The notes under the pieces are model-generated. The model did not search any database. It was not told the origin of the DNA and worked only from the letters and a program-made list of their open reading frames with translations. A program made the translations under genes and the position numbers. A stretch of DNA of 23,308 nt from Rickettsia typhi (lineage in GTDB: Bacteria > Pseudomonadota > Alphaproteobacteria > Rickettsiales > UBA1997): the NCBI GenBank assembly GCA_945906835.1, contig CAMDRL010000004.1:1-23308 (forward strand). Reading direction: 5' to 3'. Below, one piece after another: positions 14,906 to 22,377 of this stretch (its first letter is position 1; each line of letters begins with the position of its first letter).

Positions 14906-15882
14906 TATCCAAGAAAAATTCCAATTAAAATTAAAGATCCAATCCAGAAATTAGCTTTAAAAACAGCTAAACAATTTTGCGGATTTTTAAAATCGCAATT
15001 TGCAATTTTTTGAGCTAATAAAAAAAGAGCGGCAAAATTAATAATAAAAAATCCTAATTCAAAAGATTCTCTAAAGCCAAGATAAGAAATGCTAAAAAAC
15101 ATTAATAAAGTTAGAGATAGTAAAATTCTTTTGGGATTATTACTAAATTTTATGGCGGTAGATTTTACGCCAATTTTTAAATCATCTTCAATATCTTGAT
15201 AGGCGTAAATTGTGTCGTAAATTAATGTCCAAATTATGGCAGTGAAATATAATATGATGAAGCTAAAATCGATGTGTTCAAGAATGGCAAAGCCTGACAT
15301 TAAAATTCCAAAATTAAAAGCCAGCCCTAAAAATATTTGTGGGTAATAAGTTATGCGCTTCATCAAAGGATAAGTTGCGGCTAAAATTAAGGCAAAAAAT
15401 CCAGATAAAATTGTTGTTTTGTTGAATTGTAGTAAAATTAATAATCCGCAAATCAATAGAAAAGCCAGTAAAATCAAAGCTTTGGAGCGGTTAATTTTTT
15501 CTGCAGCTAATGGTCTATTTTTTGTGCGTTCAACTTGAGAATCGAATTTCTGATCAAAAATATCATTTATTACACAGCCAGCGCTGCGCATAATTATTGA
15601 CCCTGAGCCAAATAAAAATATTGTCCAAAGAGTTTGGCTTAAATTCAAATCAACTTTTTTTAATGATAAAAAAATTCCAAAAAGACATGGTAAAAATAAC
15701 AAAGAAATTCCAACTGGGCGATTGAGGCGCGTTAGGTTTAAATAATTATATACCAGAGTTCCTCTGGTATATTCTTTATTTTTTACGCAACAAGAGTTGC
15801 GCCCCGCCTTGCGGGGATCCCCTACATGCCAAAGCAAATTTTTATAAAGTTTAAGTAGCTTTGGCATGATATTTTGATTCAT
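14905..15882 (-). CDS. ubiA: 4-hydroxybenzoate polyprenyltransferase UbiA with N-terminal insertion
   Basis: UbiA attaches the polyprenyl tail to 4-hydroxybenzoate in ubiquinone synthesis and is an integral membrane protein. The 325-residue protein has the first aspartate-rich motif INDIFDQKFDSQVERTKNRP (Asp107, Asp110 and Asp114), the second in YAYQDIEDDLKIG, and many hydrophobic helices. Family proteins begin close to the segment YLNLTRLNRPVG, residues 47-58 here. The preceding roughly 45 residues are unusual: polar, with Cys-Cys, and encoded by a dense series of DNA inverted repeats (see the repeat at 15748-15868). The start is either ATG 15882 or ATG 15867. A downstream start that skips the extension is not obvious. 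The gene heads the operon ubiA-nadD-tatD-tadA and diverges from pccA across 101 bp. Confidence 0.92.
   Translation of the reverse strand: MNQNIMPKLLKLYKNLLWHVGDPRKAGRNSCCVKNKEYTRGTLVYNYLNLTRLNRPVGISLLFLPCLFGIFLSLKKVDLNLSQTLWTIFLFGSGSIIMRSAGCVINDIFDQKFDSQVERTKNRPLAAEKINRSKALILLAFLLICGLLILLQFNKTTILSGFFALILAATYPLMKRITYYPQIFLGLAFNFGILMSGFAILEHIDFSFIILYFTAIIWTLIYDTIYAYQDIEDDLKIGVKSTAIKFSNNPKRILLSLTLLMFFSISYLGFRESFELGFFIINFAALFLLAQKIANCDFKNPQNCLAVFKANFWIGSLILIGIFLG
15748..15868. repeat. Palindrome-rich element read in frame inside the 5' end of ubiA
   Basis: About 120 bp is made of consecutive perfect inverted repeats. These are 15748-15772 (11-bp stem, 3-nt loop), 15786-15801 (6-bp stem, 4-nt loop) and 15802-15816 (6-bp GC-only stem CCCCGC/GCGGGG, 3-nt loop). 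The palindrome GGGGATCCCC lies at 15813-15822. The outer pair is 15825-15835 with 15858-15868 (11-bp arms CATGCCAAAGC/GCTTTGGCATG, 22-nt spacer). The GC-rich core stands out from the AT-rich surroundings. The whole stretch is open in the ubiA frame and encodes residues about 5-45, which the UbiA family does not need. This looks like the in-frame palindromic element insertions known from Rickettsia (RPEs). Assignment to any known RPE family is not claimed. Confidence 0.7.
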
Positions 15883-15983
15883 AGATTTAGTTTGATTTTT
15901 TTATCTTCAAATTTAGCATGGTAAACCTTAAAGAAGAGTGTCATTAAACATCTGTAAATTCAGTAAATCAACAATCCCTATAA

Positions 15984-17987
15984 ATGCAAAGATCACATAA
16001 ATTATTGATTGCCAATCGTGGCGAAATCGCTTGTCGTATTATTAAAACTTGTCGCAAAATGGGAATTAAAACTGTCGCAGTTTATTCTGACGCAGATAAT
16101 AATTCGCTTTTTGTACAAATGGCGGACGAAGCTGTAAATATTGGGCATTCTCCATCTTCGCAAAGCTATTTGAATGTTGATAAAATTTTAGCAGCAATCA
16201 AAAAAACTGGCGCTGATCTTGTTCATCCGGGATATGGTTTTTTATCAGAGAATCGTGCTTTTGCCAATGCTTTGGAAAAAAATGGTGTAACTTTTGTAGG
16301 CCCTTCAGTTTATTCAATTGAAATGATGGGTGATAAAATCGAATCGAAGAAAATAGCAATTGCCGCTGGTGTTAGTACAGTTCCGGGTCATATGGGCGTT
16401 GTTAAAGATGATGTAGAAGCTACAAAAATTGCTAAAGAAATTGGTTTTCCTGTAATGGTTAAAGCCTCTGCTGGCGGTGGTGGAAAAGGTATGAGAGTTG
16501 TTTGGAAGGAAGAAGAAATGTCAGAAGCATTTTTATCTGCCTCAAATGAAGCTAGAAATAGCTTTTCTGATGATCGTATTTTTATTGAAAAATTTATTGA
16601 AAATCCAAGACATATTGAGATTCAGGTTATTGCTGACAAAAAAGGTAATATTGTGTGTCTAGGCGAAAGAGAGTGTTCAATTCAAAGAAATAATCAAAAG
16701 GTTATTGAAGAAGCTCCAAGTCCATTTTTAGATGATAAAACTCGTCAAAAAATGTATGAACAATCAAAGGCTTTGGCAGCAAAAGTTGGATATTTTTCTG
16801 CTGGAACCATCGAATATATTATGGATAAGAATAAGAATTTTTATTTCTTAGAAATGAATACTCGTCTGCAAGTTGAACATCCTGTTACAGAGCTTGTTAC
16901 TGGCACTGATATTGTTGAATTGATGATTAAAATTGCTCTTGGTGCAGATTTGCCATTTAAGCAGGAAGATATAAAATTGGAAGGCTGGGCGATGGAATCT
17001 AGAATTTATGCTGAAGATCCATCTCGTGGCTTCCTTCCTTCAAGTGGTAGAATCAATCTTTATATTGAGCCGCAAGAAAACGAGAATGTGCGCGTTGATT
17101 CTGGGGTTTATGAAGGTGGCGAAGTAAGCATGTTTTACGATGCTATGATTGCTAAACTTTGTTCTTATGGAAAAACTCGTAAAGAAGCAATCAATCATAT
17201 GCGTCATGCTTTAGGTGGCTTTGCTATTGGCGGCGTTTCGCACAATATAAGTTTTCTTGAGACTATAATGCATAATGAAAAATTCATTAGTGGAAATCTT
17301 TCAACCAGCTTTATTAAAGAAGAATTTCCAGAAGGATTTTCTGGTAATCAAATTAGCTCAGCAGCGCAAGAGGTTCTTATCGCCACCGCAATGCACATAT
17401 TTTTAGCGAATTTTGAAAGAAACGGTAAAATTACTGGACAGCTTTATGATAGAGAAAAGCAAATATCAGATCGTTGGGTGGTAATGATTGATGACCAGCC
17501 TTATTTAGTTAATCTTTTAGAAAAATCTGGCGAATATATTAAAGTTGAATGCGATAAGAAAGAAATTGAACTGAAATCTTCTTGGAATAATGGTGAAAAA
17601 TTATTTCGTGGTTTAGTTAATGAAAAATCAATTGGTGTAAAAATCAGAGAGAATAATCGTACTGGTAGTTATTTATTGCAATATTCTGGTTCGGATGTTT
17701 TTGTAAGCGTAATGTCGCCAAGAAATGCTGAACTTAGCAAATTCATGCCAAAGATTCAGAAAAATGCTAAGCCAGCAAATTTAACTTCGCCAATTACAGG
17801 AAAAATTATTCGCTTTAAAGTGCAGGAAGGTGAAGAAGTAAAAGCTGGTCAAGAGCTTGTGGTTATTGAGGCAATGAAAATGGAAAATTCAATTCGCACC
17901 GATCACAATGTGGTGATTAAGAAGATTAAATTTATGGAAGGTGAATCAGTAGGAATTGGTCAAGTTGTTATGGAGTTTGAGGTTTAG
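15984..17987 (+). CDS. pccA: Propionyl-CoA carboxylase alpha subunit (biotin carboxylase + BCCP)
   Basis: This subunit carboxylates its own biotin with ATP and bicarbonate and passes the carboxyl group to the beta subunit, converting propionyl-CoA to methylmalonyl-CoA. The 667-residue chain has the biotin carboxylase N-domain (KLLIANRGEIACRI), the ATP-grasp glycine loop KASAGGGGKGMRVV in the domain after residue 150, and the catalytic block FLEMNTRLQVEHPVTE. A middle BT-type domain follows (about 470-590). The C-terminal biotinyl domain has EAMKMEN with the biotin attachment site Lys632. The fused layout and the middle domain fit PccA rather than a stand-alone AccC; a methylcrotonyl-CoA carboxylase alpha subunit is the main alternative. 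The beta subunit gene is not in the window. The start codon follows directly on CTATAA, with no Shine-Dalgarno. Confidence 0.9.
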   Translation: MQRSHKLLIANRGEIACRIIKTCRKMGIKTVAVYSDADNNSLFVQMADEAVNIGHSPSSQSYLNVDKILAAIKKTGADLVHPGYGFLSENRAFANALEKNGVTFVGPSVYSIEMMGDKIESKKIAIAAGVSTVPGHMGVVKDDVEATKIAKEIGFPVMVKASAGGGGKGMRVVWKEEEMSEAFLSASNEARNSFSDDRIFIEKFIENPRHIEIQVIADKKGNIVCLGERECSIQRNNQKVIEEAPSPFLDDKTRQKMYEQSKALAAKVGYFSAGTIEYIMDKNKNFYFLEMNTRLQVEHPVTELVTGTDIVELMIKIALGADLPFKQEDIKLEGWAMESRIYAEDPSRGFLPSSGRINLYIEPQENENVRVDSGVYEGGEVSMFYDAMIAKLCSYGKTRKEAINHMRHALGGFAIGGVSHNISFLETIMHNEKFISGNLSTSFIKEEFPEGFSGNQISSAAQEVLIATAMHIFLANFERNGKITGQLYDREKQISDRWVVMIDDQPYLVNLLEKSGEYIKVECDKKEIELKSSWNNGEKLFRGLVNEKSIGVKIRENNRTGSYLLQYSGSDVFVSVMSPRNAELSKFMPKIQKNAKPANLTSPITGKIIRFKVQEGEEVKAGQELVVIEAMKMENSIRTDHNVVIKKIKFMEGESVGIGQVVMEFEV

Positions 17988-18030
17988 ATTAGGGAGAAGT
18001 TCGCCACAACTCATTAAACAGGTTCTTAAA

Positions 18031-18702
18031 TTATTCAGAAACAATTTTGATAATTTTAGTTGTTCCAAGAACGCAAATAGATCCCACAAAAACACAAATT
18101 CCTAATAAAATTTTTAAAGCAGATCTGAAATCTTCATCAGAAATTCCAGTAGTAGAAAAGCTTCCGCAAGCAATCAGTAACACCGGTATAATTAAAGGTA
18201 ATGCCAAAACAGCAATCATTGGAGCTTTATTTTGCGCTATGCTTAAAGATCCGCAAAAAGCACAGATAAAATTTATAGTTAGGCTGGCAAGAGTTGTGAG
18301 AATAAAAAAGTCAGTTATAAAATTCTGATTCAAGCCAATTCCAATGCTTATAAGTGGTATAGAAATCAAGATTGGCAAAGAAAAAATTAGCCAATTTCCT
18401 AATATTTTTGCTAGAACAAAAATTTCCAAATTAGGTTGTGAGATTATTATCTGTTCAAGAGTTCCGTCGGAAAAATCTTCGAATAAAAAATCGCCGTTAG
18501 AAAAAATTAAGCTAAAAATTAGACAAAATAAAATTGCATCAATTGTTAAATAAGGGCTCAATATTTGGCTTTGTTGGTTTTGTGAGATGAGAAAAAAAAC
18601 TGCAAAAGAGATGAAAAAGAATAAAAAATTCTGAAAAATTTTCGCTAAATTCGTGCCAGCCAAAGTGAATTCTTGCTTAAGAATTATTAGGAAAATTGAC
18701 AT
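18031..18702 (-). CDS. ccmB: Heme exporter protein CcmB
   Basis: CcmB is the membrane subunit of the CcmABC complex that releases heme-loaded CcmE for cytochrome c maturation. The 223-residue protein matches the family in length and is almost wholly hydrophobic, with about six membrane segments. The segment FSNGDFLFEDFSDGTLEQI around residues 67-85 corresponds to the conserved 'F..D...G.LEQL' cytoplasmic loop, and an alanine/leucine/proline-rich stretch (MIAVLALPLIIPVLLIACG) lies in the second half. It starts 3 bp after the manC stop. ccmA and ccmC are not in this window, so the cytochrome maturation genes are scattered, as is common in Rickettsiales. Confidence 0.87.
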   Translation of the reverse strand: MSIFLIILKQEFTLAGTNLAKIFQNFLFFFISFAVFFLISQNQQSQILSPYLTIDAILFCLIFSLIFSNGDFLFEDFSDGTLEQIIISQPNLEIFVLAKILGNWLIFSLPILISIPLISIGIGLNQNFITDFFILTTLASLTINFICAFCGSLSIAQNKAPMIAVLALPLIIPVLLIACGSFSTTGISDEDFRSALKILLGICVFVGSICVLGTTKIIKIVSE

Positions 18703-18705
18703 GTT

Positions 18706-20118
18706 TTATCTTCCATAAATATCGCTAAACCTTACAATGTCATCTTCTCCAAGATAACTTCCAGTTTGTACTTCAATAATTTCCAAAAGACTTTTTCCTT
18801 TATTTTCTAAGCGATGTTTTTCACCAATGGGAATATAAGTTGATTGATCTTCATTCAAAATAAGTTCTCTTTCACCGCAAGTAACAGTCGCCTCTCCTTT
18901 AACCACAACCCAATGTTCAGAGCGTTTTTCATGCATTTGTAAAGATAAAGAAGCGCCAGATTTAACAGTGATTCTTTTGACTTTAAATCTATCACCAAGA
19001 TCAACTGTTTCAAAGCTTCCCCACGGGCGTAAAGTTTTAGGATTTTGATGACATTCTTCTCTTTTTTGATTTTTTAAAATCTCAAATAATTCTTTCACAT
19101 CTTGAGAATTATTTTTATTAGCAATTAAAGTTACATCTTTAAGAGAAACTATAATTAAATTCTCAACACCAATAGTGGCAACAATTCCACTTCTTGAATT
19201 AATGTAACAATTTTTTGTTCTAAGCGCAGTACAATCGCCAACTAAGCTATTTCCATCAGCATCTTTTTTTGAAATTTCTGAAATTGCTTGCCAATTTCCA
19301 ACATCTGACCAGCCAATATTTACAGGCACTACGGCAACTTTTTTGGCTTTTTCCATCAACGCGTAGTCAATAGAAATATTTTCGCATTTTTCAAAATCTT
19401 CATAAGCAAGACGAATAAAATCTAAATCTTTTACGGCATTTTTATAAGAATTTTCACAAGAATTAAAAATATCTTTTTGTAAATTTTGCAAAATTTCTAA
19501 ATAGACAGAGGCTTTGAACATAAAGATTCCACTATTCCACAAATATCCGCCATCTTTGACAAATTTTTCAGCAACTTCTTTTTGTGGTTTTTCAATAAAT
19601 TTTTCTACCGCTAAAACTTCTATAAAATTTTCTAATTTATTTCCTTGTTTAATATAACCATAACCAGTTTCCGCCTTATCTGGAATAATTCCAAATGTAA
19701 TTAAATAGCCTTCATTTGCGGCTTTGGTGGCATTTTTTACATGAGAAATAAATTTTTCTTCATCTTCAATTATATGGTCAGAAGGCATTACTAAAATTAA
19801 ATCATCATTTTTATCAGTAATGTTGAGCGCAGCAATGGCAACGGCTGGTGCGGTATTTCTGCCGATTGGTTCTAATATTATTGATTTAGGAAAAACTTGA
19901 ATATTTTGTAATTCTTCAGCAGCAATAAATCGATGTTCATTGTTGCAAATGATGATTGGGTTATGAAAAACTTCAGAATTTTTTACTCGTAAAGCAGCTT
20001 TTTGAAATAAAGAATTTTTGCCAAAAAAATCGAGAAATTGTTTTGGATGCAAACTGCGAGAAAGTGGCCATAATCTTGTTCCAGAGCCGCCAGATAAAAT
20101 AACAGGAGTAATTTTCAT
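18706..20118 (-). CDS. manC: Mannose-1-phosphate guanylyltransferase / mannose-6-phosphate isomerase
   Basis: This bifunctional type II enzyme makes mannose-1-phosphate available as GDP-mannose and interconverts fructose- and mannose-6-phosphate. The 470-residue protein has the nucleotidyltransferase signature GGSGTRLWPLSR at residues 10-21, PSDHII in the next block, FIEKPQ in the middle, and NIGWSDVGNW where the sugar-binding region is expected. The C-terminal cupin domain starts near RPWGSFETVD and contains the metal-binding LQMHEKRSEHWVVVKG. It overlaps the end of the upstream thiE-like gene by 4 nt and precedes ccmB. GDP-mannose points to a mannose- or rhamnose/fucose-containing surface polysaccharide, but no glycosyltransferase lies nearby. 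Confidence 0.94.
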   Translation of the reverse strand: MKITPVILSGGSGTRLWPLSRSLHPKQFLDFFGKNSLFQKAALRVKNSEVFHNPIIICNNEHRFIAAEELQNIQVFPKSIILEPIGRNTAPAVAIAALNITDKNDDLILVMPSDHIIEDEEKFISHVKNATKAANEGYLITFGIIPDKAETGYGYIKQGNKLENFIEVLAVEKFIEKPQKEVAEKFVKDGGYLWNSGIFMFKASVYLEILQNLQKDIFNSCENSYKNAVKDLDFIRLAYEDFEKCENISIDYALMEKAKKVAVVPVNIGWSDVGNWQAISEISKKDADGNSLVGDCTALRTKNCYINSRSGIVATIGVENLIIVSLKDVTLIANKNNSQDVKELFEILKNQKREECHQNPKTLRPWGSFETVDLGDRFKVKRITVKSGASLSLQMHEKRSEHWVVVKGEATVTCGERELILNEDQSTYIPIGEKHRLENKGKSLLEIIEVQTGSYLGEDDIVRFSDIYGR

Positions 20119-20753
20119 GAATGATTTAAAAATAAACTTATGGCGCCAAATCCTGCTAAATTAAGCTTGCGAATTGACGAAAGATTTTGGGAATTAATTC
20201 CGCCCAAGGCATAAAATGAAGATTCACAATAAGGCGTGCTTTTAGTTTTTAAAGAAATTTTTGCCAAATTTTTTAAACCCATATTTTTTGTATTTAAATG
20301 GCTTGTGGTTGGAAAAATTGGTGAAATGAAAATCATGTCAAAGCATGATTTTTGAGCTTTTAGAGCCGATTTCAAATTATGACAAGAAAAGCTAAAAATA
20401 AATTTTTCTGGAAAGTTTTTTTGCTGAAAAAATTGTAATGGCAATTTGTCAAAATCAGAAAAATGCACGCCATCAGCTTTAATTTTTTTAGCCAAAGATA
20501 GATCTTTTCCAACCAGAATTTTCAAGCCCAAAGGCCTTGCTAAAGCCGCAATTTTTTTAGCAAAAATTTCGCGATCTTTTTCTTCTAAATCATATTCTCG
20601 AATTATAATTGCAGAATTTTTTGGCAAATGTTTTATAGTTGATTCAAGGCTTGTTATGAAAGCGCGATTGCTAAAAAAAACACTTACTGGTAAATCTTTT
20701 TTTGAACTACTTTTTTTAAATTTATTTATCTCAAACAAAACTTTTTGATTCAT
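20115..20753 (-). CDS. ThiE/TenI-like thiamine phosphate synthase family protein
   Basis: A 212-residue TIM-barrel protein of the ThiE/TenI superfamily. Recognisable pieces are NSAIIIREYDLEEKDRE (where ThiE has its R-x-K/R-x strand), ADGVHFSDFDKLP (ThiE VHLGQxD), FISPIFPTTSH (ThiE GPVFPTxTK) and YALGGINSQNL (phosphate-binding GGI). The frame is open from 20807, but the ATG at 20753 fits the family start. Residues differ from classical ThiE at the pyrophosphate-binding strand, and no other thiamine gene is present, so TenI-like or an unknown phosphate-substrate activity is equally possible. It is the first gene of the operon with manC and ccmB. Its ATG overlaps that of yggS on the other strand. 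Confidence 0.75.
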   Translation of the reverse strand: MNQKVLFEINKFKKSSSKKDLPVSVFFSNRAFITSLESTIKHLPKNSAIIIREYDLEEKDREIFAKKIAALARPLGLKILVGKDLSLAKKIKADGVHFSDFDKLPLQFFQQKNFPEKFIFSFSCHNLKSALKAQKSCFDMIFISPIFPTTSHLNTKNMGLKNLAKISLKTKSTPYCESSFYALGGINSQNLSSIRKLNLAGFGAISLFLNHS

Positions 20754-21441
20754 GGCAAATGCAACTCTTAATGAAATTGAACGCAATTTATTCTTAATTA
20801 ATCGCAAGATTAATCAAGCTTGCAAGCTTTACCAAAAAGACAAGACAAAAATTAATTTAATTGCAGTTTCTAAAACTCAAACGGCTGAAAAAATTTATCA
20901 AGCAATTGATGCTGGCTGCAATGTTTTTGGTGAAAATTATATTAAAGAAGCGCAAGAAAAATGGCCTGAAATTTTAAAAAAACATCCTCAAATTAAATTA
21001 CATTTTATAGGAAATTTGCAAAGCAATAAAGCTGCTGCTGCCGTTGAATTATTTGATGTCATTCAAGTTTTAGATAGCAAAAAATTGGCTTTAGTTTTAA
21101 AAAAAGAAATAACCAAACAACAAAGAAATATTAAGATTTTTATTCAAGTTAATATCAGCGAAGAGCCACAAAAAAATGGAATTTTACCACAGAATTTAAA
21201 AGAATTTGTAAAATTTTCGCGCGATGAATGTGGTTTGAATGTAACTGGATTAATGTGTATTCCGGCAAGCAAAGAACTAGCTTCGCCATATTTCGCATTA
21301 CTAAAAAAACTAGCTGATGAAAATAATCTAAAAAATTTATCAATGGGAATGAGTGCTGATTTTGAAGAGGCAATTGCTCTAAACGCAAATTATATCAGAG
21401 TTGGTACGGCAATTTTTGGAGAAAGAGAAAAGAAAAACTAA
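20752..21441 (+). CDS. yggS: YggS/PROSC family PLP homeostasis protein
   Basis: YggS-type proteins bind pyridoxal 5'-phosphate without catalysing a reaction and keep free PLP in check. The 229-residue protein has the PLP lysine in LIAVSKTQ (Lys41), GENYIKEAQEKW in the next block, HFIGNLQSNK, VLDSKKLA, IFIQVNISEEPQKNG, and the C-terminal LSMGMSADFEEAIALNA with RVGTAIFGER, which binds the phosphate. All family motifs are present and the length is usual. The start at 20752 leaves about 36 residues before the LIAVSKT block, close to E. coli YggS. The gene shares its start tetranucleotide with the divergent thiE-like gene and ends 4 bp before the 3' end of a convergent tRNA gene. Confidence 0.95.
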   Translation: MANATLNEIERNLFLINRKINQACKLYQKDKTKINLIAVSKTQTAEKIYQAIDAGCNVFGENYIKEAQEKWPEILKKHPQIKLHFIGNLQSNKAAAAVELFDVIQVLDSKKLALVLKKEITKQQRNIKIFIQVNISEEPQKNGILPQNLKEFVKFSRDECGLNVTGLMCIPASKELASPYFALLKKLADENNLKNLSMGMSADFEEAIALNANYIRVGTAIFGEREKKN

Positions 21442-21445
21442 TTTA

Positions 21446-21522
21446 TGGTGCGCCCTAGACGATTCGAACGTCTGACCTACAGCTTAGAAGGCTGTTGCTC
21501 TATCCAGCTGAGCTAAGGGCGC
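21446..21522 (-). tRNA. tRNA-Arg (anticodon TCT)
   Basis: Read on the - strand the sequence starts GCGCCCT, closes with AGGGCGC plus discriminator A, and carries an encoded CCA. The D-arm (AGCTCAGCTGGATAGAGC), the anticodon arm with stem ACAGC/GCTGT around CTTCTAA, and the T-arm with GTTCGAATC are all regular. The loop gives anticodon TCT, which reads AGA, an important arginine codon in AT-rich genomes. Length with CCA is 77 nt. It converges on yggS and is divergent from the secreted TPR protein gene. Confidence 0.96.
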
Positions 21523-21695
21523 AAAACTGTGCTTAAAAAGTGGAGCGCGCTTTCTAAAGGGCTTAAGAAAAAAAATCAATGAAAAGTTTGGATAAGTTTA
21601 TTTTGATAAAACTGCTTGAGTAATTTAAATAAATTATACACATTACTTGGTACCTTTATTTGAAAGGTGACGCACAAATAAAATTCATAAAATCC

Positions 21696-22238
21696 ATGAA
21701 ATTCTTAGTTATTTTTTTTATATCTTGTTTGTTATTGGTTGATGCTTTTGCTCATGAGGCTAATAGTATAGGCGGATGTAATTGTGCAAATCAATGCAAT
21801 CAGGTAGATCAGCAAAAAAGCAGAACTATAACTTCTGATGGTGTAACGGTGAATGCTTATTATATTAACGGGCTATATTATATAAATGGAATGCCGATTG
21901 GAAACATTATTACTACTGGATCTCGTGATGGAGTTTTTTACATTAATAATATGCCAATTAAAAGTTATGTTAATAATTTTGTGGTAAATAACGCTACTTC
22001 TGATGATGGATCTACTCTTTATCTTCAGGCTTTTACCAAGTTCTCATTGAAAGATTATAGAGAGGCTTTTAAAGATTGTAAAAGCGCATTAAAAATTAAT
22101 CCAAAACATCCTCAAGCCATTGTTTTATGCACCGTTGTGAAATATATCTTAGATGGAACTATTAGTGATAAAGATGCAAAGACCTACTCCGTTGAGAAGT
22201 TGGCGCAAATACTAGAAGATTCAAAAGGCGTTAAATAA
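21696..22238 (+). CDS. Secreted TPR-like protein with Y-I-N-G/N repeats
   Basis: I do not recognise this protein as a named family. The frame is open from a TTG at 21660, but the ATG at 21696 gives a standard signal peptide (MKFLVIFFISCLLLVDAFA, cleavage before HEA), leaving a mature protein of about 160 residues. After the signal comes a cysteine cluster GGCNCANQCNQ. Then a beta-type region carries short repeats YYINGL, YYINGMPIGN and FYINNMPIKS (about residues 50-95). The C-terminal half contains one TPR-like helix pair: YLQAFTKFSLKDYREAFKDC then ALKINPKHPQAI. It is flanked by tRNA-Arg and glnA, each clearly separate. The protein is probably periplasmic or exported; its function is unknown. 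Positioned 139 bp before glnA, it could share a transcript with it, though no link in function is apparent. Confidence 0.72.
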   Translation: MKFLVIFFISCLLLVDAFAHEANSIGGCNCANQCNQVDQQKSRTITSDGVTVNAYYINGLYYINGMPIGNIITTGSRDGVFYINNMPIKSYVNNFVVNNATSDDGSTLYLQAFTKFSLKDYREAFKDCKSALKINPKHPQAIVLCTVVKYILDGTISDKDAKTYSVEKLAQILEDSKGVK

Positions 22239-22377
22239 AAATCCTAACTTTTTTCAAAAAACCCCTGTACTTTTGAAACCATAAAAGTTAAAAAATTAGT
22301 CCCATCTTACAAAGATCGGCGATTAAAAATTCGCTGTTTTTCTCCTTCTGACCTAAATTTAATTTCTAGTAACTACA

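Noticed and set aside
21155..21388. 77-codon frame on the - strand
   Set aside because: It is antisense to the conserved C-terminal half of yggS.
22245..22290. Inverted repeat TAACTTTT/AAAAGTTA after the secreted protein gene as a terminator
   Set aside because: Arms are only 8 bp, AT-only apart from one pair, and 30 nt apart; such pairs arise often by chance in AT-rich DNA.
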